Of a stretch of 18,265 nucleotides of DNA, positions 1 through 7,244 are shown piece by piece; the stretch's first letter is position 1; the number at the start of each line of letters is the position of its first letter. The DNA is taken from positions 1 through 18,265 of the forward strand of contig JAITBX010000051.1 of assembly GCA_031283405.1 (NCBI GenBank), read 5' to 3'. Made by a program: the position numbers and the translations under genes. The DNA is from Burkholderiales bacterium (GTDB lineage Bacteria; Pseudomonadota; Gammaproteobacteria; Burkholderiales; Casimicrobiaceae). Under the pieces are notes generated by a model, which had not been told where the DNA came from, ran no database searches, and worked only from the letters and a program-made list of their open reading frames with translations.

Positions 1-40
1 ATCCGCTTCGCTTTGCTGGTATCGTGAGAAAGCAATCGTG

Positions 41-232
41 TCAAGTAATTTTTTTGTTCACCCAAACTTGGCCGGTTTTGAGCATGGAATTGAGGATCGT
101 GAGCAGTTTTCGCATGCAGGCCGTTATAGCGACCTTGAAGAGCTTACCGGCGGCAATGAGCCGGGTATAAAAGCCGCGCAGAACCGGATTGCAACGAATA
201 GCCGTAACCGTCGCCGTGTACAACGCATTTCA
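41..232 (-). pseudogene. IS110-family transposase, C-terminal remnant
   Basis: The minus-strand reading ends at TGA (41-43). It encodes the typical end of IS110/IS116/IS902 transposases: NALYTAT, then RCNPVLRGFYTRLIAAGK, then ACMRKLLTILNSMLKTGQVW. In the family this is the end of the transposase_20 region, which carries the serine-containing second domain. Only about 62 residues remain of the roughly 300-400 usual. Reading upstream, the frame meets an in-frame TGA at 230-232, exactly where the family normally has the residue before NALY, and beyond it I see no further similarity. The RuvC-like catalytic N-terminus is absent, so this is a dead remnant. It lies upstream of the phosphate operon promoter in opposite orientation. 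The assignment rests on remembered family motifs. Confidence 0.75.
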
Positions 233-320
233 ATGATACCTCAATGATGCTCAGGTTGTTTCTATAAGGCGCGCCTTCTATTTGTTGCTTCCGGGTTGCA
301 CGGCGTTAAAAGTTCGCGGC

Positions 321-354
321 TTGTAATAAAACTGTAAAAATACCCCGTTAAAGT
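321..354 (+). promoter_or_regulatory. Pho box and -10 of the pst operon
   Basis: TTGTAATAAAACTGTAAAA (321-339) matches the PhoB site layout of two CTGTNA-type half-sites 11 bases apart (TTGTAA at 321, CTGTAA at 332). The TAAAGT at 349-354 fits a -10 element placed about 10 bases after the box, as in PhoB-activated promoters where the box replaces the -35. Transcription would then start near 361, giving a leader of about 23 bases before pstS. PhoB is encoded in the same operon, so positive autoregulation under phosphate limitation is expected. The box is seen directly; its function is inferred. Confidence 0.8.
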
Positions 355-383
355 GGTGTCGGTTCTTGACGAAGGAGACGAAG

Positions 384-1418
384 ATGTTACGAGAATGGCA
401 GCAGTTGTTGGCAGGGATGGCAGGAGTTTTTGTGTTGACGGCGGGCGTTCAGGCGGCCGAAGTGACCGGTGCGGGAGCGTCGTTTCCGGCGCCGTTGTAT
501 GCGAAGTGGGCTGACGCTTACAACAAGGCGACCGGCAACAAGATCAATTATCAGTCGATTGGTTCCGGCGGCGGGATCAAGCAGGTTCAGGCGAAGACGG
601 TTGATTTCGGCGCGTCGGATGCGCCGATGAAACCGGAAGATTTGGTGAAGAACGGCTTGGTACAGTTTCCGACGGTGATCGGCGGCGTGGTGCCAATCGT
701 GAATATCAAGGGAATCGCCAGCGGCCAGTTGCGTTTGAGCGGCGCGGTGTTGGCCGACATTTATCTCGGCAAAATTACGCAATGGGACGATCCGGCCATT
801 ACAGCGCTCAACCCCAATGTGAAGTTGCCGTCGGCGGCGATCGCCGTGGTGCGTCGTTCGGACGGTTCGGGCACGTCGTTCATTTTCACCAATTATTTGT
901 CCAAGGTCAGCGCCGACTGGAAAACGAAAGTCGGTGAAGGAACGGCGGTGCAATGGCCGACCGGCTTGGGAGGCAAGGGTAACGAAGGGGTTTCGGCGTT
1001 TGTGCAACGGCTCAACAATTCGATTGGTTACGTCGAGTACGCTTACGCCAAGCAAAGCAAGATGGCATCTGTACTGCTGCAAAACGCGGCGGGACAGTTT
1101 GTTGCGCCGACCGAAGAGGCTTTCAGTGCGGCGGTAACGGGGGCGAAGTGGGACCCGGCCTCCTTTTATGAGATTTTGACCGACCAGCCGGGTGAGAAAA
1201 CATGGCCGATTTCGGGCGCGACGTTTATCTTGATGCAAAAGAAACAGGACAAGCCGGCGCAGGCAAAGGAGACGTTGAATTATTTTGCCTGGTCGTACAA
1301 GAACGGCGGCGCAATGGCGAGCGCGATGGATTATGTGTCGCTGCCGGAATCACTCGTCAAATCCATCGAGGCGTCGTGGACGCAGATCAAGGACGCTTCG
1401 GGAAAGGCGATTTATTGA
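384..1418 (+). CDS. pstS: Periplasmic phosphate-binding protein PstS
   Basis: This is the soluble receptor of the high-affinity phosphate ABC importer; it binds inorganic phosphate in the periplasm and delivers it to PstCA. The start is ATG 384, six bases after AAGGAG (372-377); an in-frame TTG at 366 precedes that ribosome site and is rejected. The 344-residue product has a signal peptide with a hydrophobic core at about residues 8-22, with cleavage likely after VQA (24). Phosphate-contact motifs are GAGASFPAPLY (29-39), SIGSGGGIKQ (58-67), FGASDAP (75-81) and RRSDGSGTSFIF (157-168). Length matches the family (about 345). It is the first gene of the operon behind a Pho box, followed by a 210-base gap that holds a hairpin. 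Confidence 0.96.
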   Translation: MLREWQQLLAGMAGVFVLTAGVQAAEVTGAGASFPAPLYAKWADAYNKATGNKINYQSIGSGGGIKQVQAKTVDFGASDAPMKPEDLVKNGLVQFPTVIGGVVPIVNIKGIASGQLRLSGAVLADIYLGKITQWDDPAITALNPNVKLPSAAIAVVRRSDGSGTSFIFTNYLSKVSADWKTKVGEGTAVQWPTGLGGKGNEGVSAFVQRLNNSIGYVEYAYAKQSKMASVLLQNAAGQFVAPTEEAFSAAVTGAKWDPASFYEILTDQPGEKTWPISGATFILMQKKQDKPAQAKETLNYFAWSYKNGGAMASAMDYVSLPESLVKSIEASWTQIKDASGKAIY

Positions 1419-1456
1419 GGAGGCGCTGAATAAGTCGAGCGATTACGAGTATGCGC

Positions 1457-1481
1457 CTCCCTCCCCCTTTGGGGGAAGGAG
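1457..1481 (+). promoter_or_regulatory. Hairpin between pstS and pstC
   Basis: Arms 1457-1467 and 1471-1481 pair over 10 of 11 positions (one C:A mismatch) around a TTT loop; the core is CCCCC TTT GGGGG. No run of T follows, so it is not a classic intrinsic terminator. It is the only structured element I see in the 210 bases between pstS and pstC. In other bacteria a hairpin here stabilises the pstS message and lowers expression of the membrane genes, which would suit the need for excess binding protein. That role is inference. Confidence 0.5.
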
Positions 1482-1628
1482 CAGTTCAACGATCAAGCCA
1501 GCGCTTCTCTAGCGCTGCGATGAGAATGTGACCGCTTGCGATTTACGCGCCGTAGCGGTAAGGTTGAAGAAGCGGTTTCTGTGGCACCGAAGGTAAACCT
1601 GAAAGCCTGAAAAGCGAAAAGGAAATTG

Positions 1629-2615
1629 ATGTCGAGCAATTCATCATCGTTACCGTCTGAACAGTCAACGCGAGCGCGGCGGCGTTCGACGTGGAGCGAC
1701 GTGTTGTTTCACCGGATGACGCAAGGGTTTGCGCTGCTGACGCTGTTGCTGCTCTCCGGCATCATCATCTCGCTGCTCTGGGGGGCTTTGCCGGCCATCA
1801 AACATTTCGGTTTGTCGTTCTTGTGGCAGGCCGAATGGAATCCGCCGATGAACCGCTTTGGCGCACTGATTCCGGTCTATGGCACGCTGGTGACTTCGGC
1901 GGTGGCGCTGATCATCGCCGTGCCGGTGAGTTTCGGCATCGCGTTTTTCCTGACCGAGTTGGCGCCAGGCTGGCTCAGAAAACCTTTGGGCATCGCGGTC
2001 GAATTGCTGGCCGGTATTCCCAGCATCGTCTATGGGATGTGGGGCTTGCTGGTTTTTGTGCCGATCTTCGCCAAATACATTCAGCCCTGGCTCTCGCAAA
2101 CGATCGGAAAAGTTCCGGTGATCGGCGAGTTGTTTTCGGAGCCGCCGATCGGCGTCGGCATTTTGTCGGCGGGCATCGTGCTGGCGATCATGATTATTCC
2201 GTTCATCGCGTCGGTGATGCGCGACGTGTTTGAAATCACGCCGGCGATTTTGAAAGAATCGTCGTATGCGCTAGGCTCGACGCGCTGGGAAGTGATCTGG
2301 AACGTCGTGCTGCCTTACACGCGGGTCGGCGTCGTCGGCGGCATCATGCTGGGACTGGGACGCGCGTTGGGCGAAACGATGGCGGTTACGTTTTTGATCG
2401 GCAACATCAATTCGTTTCAGGGCTTCTCGCTATTCCTGCCCGGCAACAGCATCGCCTCGGCGCTGGCCAACGAATTTACCGAAGCGCTCGATGAGATACA
2501 TACGTCGGCGCTGATCGAGCTTGGCCTGATTCTTTTCCTGATTACGTTCATCGTGCTGAGTTTGTCAAAACTGTTGCTGTTGCGGCTGGCCAAATCGGGA
2601 GGGACACAAACATGA
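1629..2615 (+). CDS. pstC: Phosphate ABC transporter permease PstC
   Basis: This is one of the two inner-membrane subunits that form the phosphate channel. ATG 1629 lies six bases after AAAAGG (1617-1622); the in-frame TTG at 1626 is less likely. The 328-residue product has a basic cytoplasmic N-terminus (RARRR at about 15-19), a first membrane helix at about 34-55, and further helices at about 85-107 and 122-145. The ABC-permease cytoplasmic loop (KESSYALGSTRWEVI, about 204-218) leads into GGIMLGLGRALGETMAV, the PstC/PstA signature containing the arginine and glutamate implicated in phosphate transfer. Its TGA overlaps the pstA start by four bases, implying coupled translation. Confidence 0.95.
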   Translation: MSSNSSSLPSEQSTRARRRSTWSDVLFHRMTQGFALLTLLLLSGIIISLLWGALPAIKHFGLSFLWQAEWNPPMNRFGALIPVYGTLVTSAVALIIAVPVSFGIAFFLTELAPGWLRKPLGIAVELLAGIPSIVYGMWGLLVFVPIFAKYIQPWLSQTIGKVPVIGELFSEPPIGVGILSAGIVLAIMIIPFIASVMRDVFEITPAILKESSYALGSTRWEVIWNVVLPYTRVGVVGGIMLGLGRALGETMAVTFLIGNINSFQGFSLFLPGNSIASALANEFTEALDEIHTSALIELGLILFLITFIVLSLSKLLLLRLAKSGGTQT

Positions 2616-3463
2616 AATCGAGATTTTCCTGGCTGGCGTGGCGTCGCCGCATGGTGAATTACACGACGACGGCGTTGTCGTTATTGGCAATGGCGTTCGG
2701 ACTGTTTTGGTTGTTGTGGATTTTGTGGACGACGTTGAGCCTCGGCGTGTCGGGATTGTCGCTGGGGCTTTTCACGCAGATGACGCCGCCACCGGGAACC
2801 GAAGGCGGCTTGGCCAACGCCATCGTCGGCAGTTTGCTGATGGTCGGATTGGCGACATTGATCGGCACGCCGATCGGAATTTTCTCCGGCATTTATCTGG
2901 CCGAATTTGCGCAACACGGCTGGCTGGGCGAAGTGATCCGCTTCATGAACGATGTGTTGTTGTCGGCGCCGTCGATCATCATCGGCTTATTTGTCTATAC
3001 GGTTTACGTCACCTATCGCGGCCATTTTTCCGGCGCTGCCGGCGTGTTCGCGCTGGCGCTGATCGTGATTCCGGTCGTCGTGCGCACGACCGAAAACATG
3101 TTGCGGCTGGTGCCGTCGAGTTTGCGCGAAGCAGCGTTCGCACTGGGCGCGCCGCGCTGGCACATGATTTTGTATGTCACCTTGCGCGCGTCGCTGGCAG
3201 GCGTGATGACCGGCCTTCTTCTAGCTGTGGCGCGGATTGCCGGCGAAACGGCGCCGCTGTTGTTCACTGCGTTGTCGAATTTGCATTGGAGCACCAACCT
3301 CGATCAACCGATGGCGAGTTTGCCGACGGTGATCTTCAAGTTTGCGATGGCGCCGTTCGATGACTGGAACCGGCTGGCGTGGGCGGGCGTTTTCCTGATT
3401 GTGATCGCAGTGCTGGCGCTCAATATTGCAGCGCGCACGTTTTTTGGACGCAAGACGGTTTAA
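2612..3463 (+). CDS. pstA: Phosphate ABC transporter permease PstA
   Basis: This is the second inner-membrane subunit of the phosphate importer, pairing with PstC above the PstB dimer. The ATG sits in an ATGA overlap with the pstC stop and is preceded by GGAGG (2598-2602). The 283-residue product has a first helix at about 20-45, a TPPPGTEGG periplasmic segment (58-66), helices at about 70-95 and 115-133, and the ABC coupling loop SLREAAFALGAPRWHMI (170-186). The loop runs into the transport motif ARIAGETAPLLFTAL (207-221). Length is close to the usual 280-300. The next gene, pstB, starts 33 bases later without a recognisable ribosome site. Confidence 0.95.
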   Translation: MKSRFSWLAWRRRMVNYTTTALSLLAMAFGLFWLLWILWTTLSLGVSGLSLGLFTQMTPPPGTEGGLANAIVGSLLMVGLATLIGTPIGIFSGIYLAEFAQHGWLGEVIRFMNDVLLSAPSIIIGLFVYTVYVTYRGHFSGAAGVFALALIVIPVVVRTTENMLRLVPSSLREAAFALGAPRWHMILYVTLRASLAGVMTGLLLAVARIAGETAPLLFTALSNLHWSTNLDQPMASLPTVIFKFAMAPFDDWNRLAWAGVFLIVIAVLALNIAARTFFGRKTV

Positions 3464-3468
3464 ACAAA

Positions 3469-3510
3469 ATGCAGAAATCAAAACGCAGATACTAAAATGC
3501 AGACACAACA
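3469..3510 (+). repeat. Three-unit 14-base tandem repeat spanning the pstB start
   Basis: Three 14-base units lie head to tail: ATGCAGAAATCAAA (3469), ACGCAGATACTAAA (3483) and ATGCAGACACAACA (3497). They share AYGCAGANANNAAA. The third unit contains the pstB start codon. The first contains another ATG that opens an eight-codon frame (MQKSKRRY, stop TAA at 3493-3495) ending one base before pstB. Neither ATG has a clear ribosome site. The repeat probably arose by local duplication of the gene start; a translational role is inference. Confidence 0.6.
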
Positions 3511-4273
3511 ACTGACACTGACTCCGCAAATCCGTTTTCAGGATTTCAATTTCTACTACGGCGCGTTTCACGCGCTCAAAAACATTCAACTCGATATTTA
3601 TCAGGGGTTGGTGACGGCGTTTATCGGCCCGTCAGGGTGCGGCAAGTCAACGCTGCTGCGCACGATCAACCGGATGTATTCGCTCTATCCCGGGCAGCGC
3701 GCCGAAGGGCATTTGTTCATCGACGATGAAGACGCGCTGGCGAGCGATGTCGATCTCAACGATTTGCGCAAACGGGTCGGCATGGTGTTCCAGAAACCGA
3801 CGCCGTTTCCGATGTCGATTTACGATAACATCGCTTACGGCGTGCGTTTGCATGAGCGTTTGTCGCGCGGCGAAATGGATGCGCGCGTCGAATGGGCGCT
3901 CAAAAAAGCGGCGCTGTGGGACGAAGTGAAGGGCAAACTGAAACAGGAAGGAACAAGTTTGTCGGGCGGTCAGCAGCAGCGTTTGTGCATCGCGCGCGGC
4001 ATCGCGGTGCGGCCTCGCGTGTTGCTGCTCGACGAGCCGACATCGGCGCTCGACCCGATTTCGACTTTGCGCATCGAAGAATTGATTTCGGAATTGCGCG
4101 GCGAATTCACCATCGTGATCGTAACGCACAACATGCAGCAGGCGGCGCGGGTATCGGATTACACGGCCTATATGTACTTGGGCGAGTTGGTCGAATACAA
4201 TAAGACGGATACGATTTTCGTCAAACCGGCGAGAAAAGAAACGGAAGATTACATCACAGGCCGCTTCGGCTGA
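3497..4273 (+). CDS. pstB: Phosphate ABC transporter ATP-binding protein PstB
   Basis: This ATPase powers the phosphate importer, working as a dimer on the cytoplasmic face of PstCA. The 258-residue product has every ABC element: Walker A GPSGCGKST (44-52), Q-loop glutamine 99, signature LSGGQQQR (155-162), Walker B VLLLDEP (175-181) with catalytic glutamate 180, and switch histidine 211 in THN. The phrase MVFQKPTPFPMSIYDN (96-111) is characteristic of PstB. Start ATG 3497 lies inside a 14-base repeat and lacks a good Shine-Dalgarno sequence; translation may depend on coupling with pstA or with the tiny frame just upstream. The C-terminus ITGRFG is typical. Confidence 0.97.
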   Translation: MQTQQLTLTPQIRFQDFNFYYGAFHALKNIQLDIYQGLVTAFIGPSGCGKSTLLRTINRMYSLYPGQRAEGHLFIDDEDALASDVDLNDLRKRVGMVFQKPTPFPMSIYDNIAYGVRLHERLSRGEMDARVEWALKKAALWDEVKGKLKQEGTSLSGGQQQRLCIARGIAVRPRVLLLDEPTSALDPISTLRIEELISELRGEFTIVIVTHNMQQAARVSDYTAYMYLGELVEYNKTDTIFVKPARKETEDYITGRFG

Positions 4274-4300
4274 GATGCAAAACGGAGCAAAGGAAAAATC

Positions 4301-5020
4301 ATGACGACACACCTGTCCAAACAATTCGAGATCGAAATGGAGACGATTCGCAGCGATGTGCTGGCGATGGGCGGGCTGGTCGAGGCGCAGTTGGCGCGCA
4401 GCGTGGCGGCGTTGTCCGAAGACGAAAATCCCGAACTGCTCGAAACCATCAAGAAGAACGAAGAAGAAATCAACCAGATGCAGATCGACATCGATCAGCA
4501 ATGCGCGCAGATCATCGCCCGCCGGCAACCGGCGGCGGTGGATTTGCGGATCATTCTGACCATCAGTAAAGTGGTGAGTGATCTCGAACGGGTCGGCGAT
4601 GAAGCGAAAAAAATCGCCCGCAAAGCGGCGAAGTTGCAGGGCAACGAGCGGCTCACCCGAATGCAGTACTACGACACGATCCGCGCCGGCGAATTGGCGC
4701 AGGCTGTTTTGCATCGGGCGCTGAATGCTTTTGCGCGGCTCGATGTCGATGAAGCCATCGCCACTTACGACGCTGACGACGAAATTGATCTGGCGTTCGA
4801 TCTGGTCATGCGGCAGTTGGTCGGCTTCATGATGGAAGACCCGCGCACGATCAGCACGGCGCTCGAAGTGTTGTTCGTCGCCAAGTCGATCGAACGTATC
4901 GGTGACCACGCCAAAAACATCGCCGAAGCGATTGTGCAAATCGTGATGGGGAAAGATGTGCGGCATGCGTCACTCGAAGAAATCCGGGGAATCAAAGCGA
5001 AAGTTGCGGAGGGCGAATGA
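4301..5020 (+). CDS. phoU: Phosphate signalling protein PhoU
   Basis: PhoU is a cytoplasmic helical protein that links the Pst transporter to PhoR and keeps the Pho response off when phosphate is plentiful. ATG 4301 follows AAAGGA (4289-4294) by six bases. The 239-residue product contains the two tandem three-helix repeats of the family, each with its metal-binding signature: SDLERVGDEAKKIA (93-106) and KSIERIGDHAKNIAEA (195-210). Length is typical (about 235-240). The stop overlaps the phoB start by four bases (ATGA), so sensor-link and regulator should be made together. Confidence 0.96.
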   Translation: MTTHLSKQFEIEMETIRSDVLAMGGLVEAQLARSVAALSEDENPELLETIKKNEEEINQMQIDIDQQCAQIIARRQPAAVDLRIILTISKVVSDLERVGDEAKKIARKAAKLQGNERLTRMQYYDTIRAGELAQAVLHRALNAFARLDVDEAIATYDADDEIDLAFDLVMRQLVGFMMEDPRTISTALEVLFVAKSIERIGDHAKNIAEAIVQIVMGKDVRHASLEEIRGIKAKVAEGE

Positions 5021-5709
5021 CCACAATTCTGATCGTTGAAGACGAGCCGGCCATTGTCGAGTTGTTGCGGGCGACGCTTGAAGCCGAGCGCTACACCATC
5101 CGCGAAACCGGTAGCGCCGAAACGGCGTGGCGAATGATTGAGGAAGCGCAACCCGATCTACTGTTGCTCGACTGGATGTTGCCGGGACAATCGGGACTGG
5201 CGCTGGCGAAACGTTTGCGTCAGCAGACGCGCACCAAAACCTTGCCGATCATCATGGTGACGGCGCGCGCCGAGGAAGCAGACAAAGTTGCCGGACTGGA
5301 AACGTGGGTCGATGATTACATCACCAAACCGTTTTCGCCGCGTGAGTTGAAAGCGCGGGTCAAAGCAGTGTTGCGCCGTTTGACGCCGGAAAGTTCCGAC
5401 GCGCCGCTGCAAGCGGGGCTGCTGGTGCTCGATCCGGTTTCGCATCGCGTGCATTGTGACGGCAAAGCGATGTTGCTAGGGCCGCTGGAATTTCGTCTGC
5501 TGCATTTCTTCATGGCGCGCCCTGATCGCGTTTTCACACGGGCGCAATTGCTCGATACCGTATGGGGCGACGACGCTGAAATCGAAGAGCGCACGGTCGA
5601 TGTGCTGGTGCGCCGCTTGCGGCAAGTGTTGGCGACGCATCATCTGGACGCGATGCTCGAAACCGTGCGCGGCAGCGGCTACCGTTGGAATCCGGAGGCA
5701 ACGAAATGA
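5017..5709 (+). CDS. phoB: Phosphate regulon response regulator PhoB
   Basis: This OmpR-type transcription activator is phosphorylated by PhoR and binds Pho boxes such as that at 321-339. The 230-residue product has a receiver domain (about 1-120) with acidic residues E8/D9, phospho-acceptor D52, switch T82 and K104. A winged-helix DNA-binding domain (about 130-228) ends in ERTVDVLVRRLRQVL and VRGSGYRW. One oddity: the near-invariant GADDY before the KPF loop reads WVDDY here (W97, V98). The catalytic aspartates and lysine are intact, so activity is still expected. The start overlaps phoU by four bases and the stop overlaps phoR by four. Confidence 0.96.
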   Translation: MTTILIVEDEPAIVELLRATLEAERYTIRETGSAETAWRMIEEAQPDLLLLDWMLPGQSGLALAKRLRQQTRTKTLPIIMVTARAEEADKVAGLETWVDDYITKPFSPRELKARVKAVLRRLTPESSDAPLQAGLLVLDPVSHRVHCDGKAMLLGPLEFRLLHFFMARPDRVFTRAQLLDTVWGDDAEIEERTVDVLVRRLRQVLATHHLDAMLETVRGSGYRWNPEATK

Positions 5710-7091
5710 CGCTCCCACCTCCTCACAGCCGTGGTTGGGTGTTGCCGTCCATCATCGTCGTTTTGACGTTGATCGCCGGCGGATTGGGCGGCGTTTGGGC
5801 AGCGCTGATCGTGCTGGCGTCGGGCTTCGCTGGCGTGACGGCGTTTCATCTGATGCACTTGTATCGCCTGCAACGCTGGACGAAAAGCTCGCTGGAACAG
5901 TATGTGCCGCTGCCGGAAGGCGTCGGCGGCTGGGGCGATGTGTTGGCGGCGTTGTCGCGCCGCGAACAAAAGCGCGTGGCGTTTCAGGCGATGCAGAAGC
6001 AAACGATCGAGCAGTTTCGTCGAATGGCGGAAGCGTTGCCGTCCGGCGTCATCGTGCTGGACGCGCGCCGTCACATCGAATGGGCGAACCCTCGCGCTCA
6101 GCAATGGTTGGCGATCAACCTCGAAAAAGATCGCGGTCAGCCGTTGAGCAATCTGGTGCGAATACCGGAATTGCGACGCTTTCTCGCTGACGATCTCAAT
6201 GGAGCATTGCCCGGCAATGAAGCGGCGCAACGTGCGCTGGTGATTCCGTCGGTTTTCGACACCGGCAAAACATTAGCGCTGCAACAAGTGCCGTTCGGAC
6301 AAGGCGGGCGACTGCTTTTGGCGCGCGACGTGACGCAGTACGAAGCGGCGGCGCGGCTGCGGCGGGATTTCATCGCCAGCGTGTCGCACGAATTGAAAAC
6401 GCCGCTAACCGTGATCGTCGGTTTTCTCGAAATGCTGGAAGAAACGCCGGCGGCAGAGATGCCGGAAGAAACGCGCGCGCATTACTTCGAGCTGATGCGA
6501 ACGCAGGCGAACAGTATGCAGCGATTGGTGGACGATTTGCTCACGCTGTCGGCGCTGGAATCCGGTTCACGCGAAAAAGAAGAAGAAACCTTTGCAGTGA
6601 AGCCGTTGCTGGAATCGCTGCAACAACAAACACAAGCCTTGTCGCAGGACAAACATACCGTCACTCTGATTTTGTCGGAAGAAGAAACACAAACGGAAAC
6701 AGGAACACAGGTAGAAACGCAAATTCACGGCGTGCGCGACGAGTTGGCCAGTGCTTTCAACAATTTGTTGACCAACGCCGTGCGCTACACCCCCGAAGGC
6801 GGCAACATCGAACTTTCATGGAAGATCGACGGCGAAGGGCGCGGCATTTTTGCCGTGCGCGATACCGGCATCGGTATCGCCGCCGAACATTTGCCGCGTT
6901 TAACCGAACGCTTCTATCGCGTCGATCGCGGTCGCTCACGCGCTTCCGGCGGCACCGGTCTGGGACTGGCCATCGTCAAGCATGTGCTGCTGCGCCATCA
7001 AGGCGAATTGGCCATCGACAGTCGCGTCGGCAAAGGCAGCACCTTCTCCGCGATCATTCCGGCAGTGAGGGTTTCACGCCAAAAAGCATAG
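5706..7091 (+). CDS. phoR: Phosphate regulon sensor histidine kinase PhoR
   Basis: This inner-membrane kinase phosphorylates PhoB when phosphate is scarce. ATG 5706 overlaps the phoB TGA (ATGA) and follows GGAGG (5694-5698); the in-frame TTG at 5685 is rejected. The 461-residue product has two hydrophobic segments (about 11-26 and 29-50) with almost no periplasmic loop, as in PhoR. A PAS-like region follows (about 100-210), then the dimerisation box with H228 in SVSHELKTPLT. The ATPase domain has N-box NNLLTNAVRYTP (352-363), G1 DTGIGI (386-391) and GGTGLGLAIVKH (415-426). A polar insert rich in E, T and Q lies at about 325-340. Its TAG stop is formed by the first bases of a hairpin repeat. 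Confidence 0.95.
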   Translation: MTLPPPHSRGWVLPSIIVVLTLIAGGLGGVWAALIVLASGFAGVTAFHLMHLYRLQRWTKSSLEQYVPLPEGVGGWGDVLAALSRREQKRVAFQAMQKQTIEQFRRMAEALPSGVIVLDARRHIEWANPRAQQWLAINLEKDRGQPLSNLVRIPELRRFLADDLNGALPGNEAAQRALVIPSVFDTGKTLALQQVPFGQGGRLLLARDVTQYEAAARLRRDFIASVSHELKTPLTVIVGFLEMLEETPAAEMPEETRAHYFELMRTQANSMQRLVDDLLTLSALESGSREKEEETFAVKPLLESLQQQTQALSQDKHTVTLILSEEETQTETGTQVETQIHGVRDELASAFNNLLTNAVRYTPEGGNIELSWKIDGEGRGIFAVRDTGIGIAAEHLPRLTERFYRVDRGRSRASGGTGLGLAIVKHVLLRHQGELAIDSRVGKGSTFSAIIPAVRVSRQKA

Positions 7092-7128
7092 GGGCGGCAT
7101 CCTGAGCTTGTCGAAGGGCCGCCCGCGT
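7089..7128 (+). repeat. TAGGGGCG-type hairpin repeat, copy 1, with a nested element
   Basis: The arms GGGCGGC (7092-7098) and GCCGCCC (7118-7124) are perfectly complementary. The loop carries CTGAGCTTGTCGAAG (7102-7116), whose exact reverse complement recurs at 13594-13608. The element begins TAGGGGC, and its TAG is the phoR stop codon. No T-run follows, so terminator activity would be factor-dependent at most. Confidence 0.7.
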
Positions 7129-7137
7129 ACAACAACA

Positions 7138-7167
7138 CCGTAGGGGCGAGCGCCCTGCTCGCCCGCA
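7138..7167 (+). repeat. TAGGGGCG-type hairpin repeat, copy 2
   Basis: GGGCGAGC (7144-7151) and GCTCGCCC (7157-7164) form a perfect eight-base stem with a five-base loop, preceded by GTAG and followed by GC. It has the same frame (TAG, arm, short loop, arm, GC) as the copies at 7089, 7724, 10597 and 13642. It lies 10 bases after copy 1, in the phoR downstream region. Confidence 0.7.
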
Positions 7168-7185
7168 AGCCATGTCTTGTTTTCT

Positions 7186-7223
7186 ACACCTTCTCTCTCC
7201 CGCTTGCAGGGGAGGGAAGGTGT
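7186..7223. repeat. Long hairpin between phoR and the minus-strand orphan gene
   Basis: ACACCTT (7186-7192) pairs perfectly with AAGGTGT (7217-7223). The inner pyrimidine run CTCTCTCCC (7193-7201) continues the stem against GGGGAGGG with two G:T pairs, giving about 15 pairs around a GCTTGC-type loop. It lies between two convergent genes, where a two-way transcription stop would be useful, but there is no T-run on either side. The CTCTCCC-GCTTGC-GGGAG core resembles the hairpin at 13571-13629. Confidence 0.55.
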
Positions 7224-7244
7224 GTGTCCGTGCTCTTGTACTGC

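Noticed and set aside
3647..4966. Minus-strand 439-codon open frame opposite pstB and phoU
   Set aside because: Antisense to two well-supported genes; arginine/histidine/phenylalanine-rich shadow composition and no motif.
5685..5705. TTG start for phoR at 5685
   Set aside because: It precedes the GGAGG ribosome site; ATG 5706 has ideal spacing and the same ATGA overlap style as the rest of the operon.
7089..7223. Repeat cluster as a CRISPR array
   Set aside because: Units are palindromic, differ in sequence, have irregular spacing and no unique spacers of constant length.
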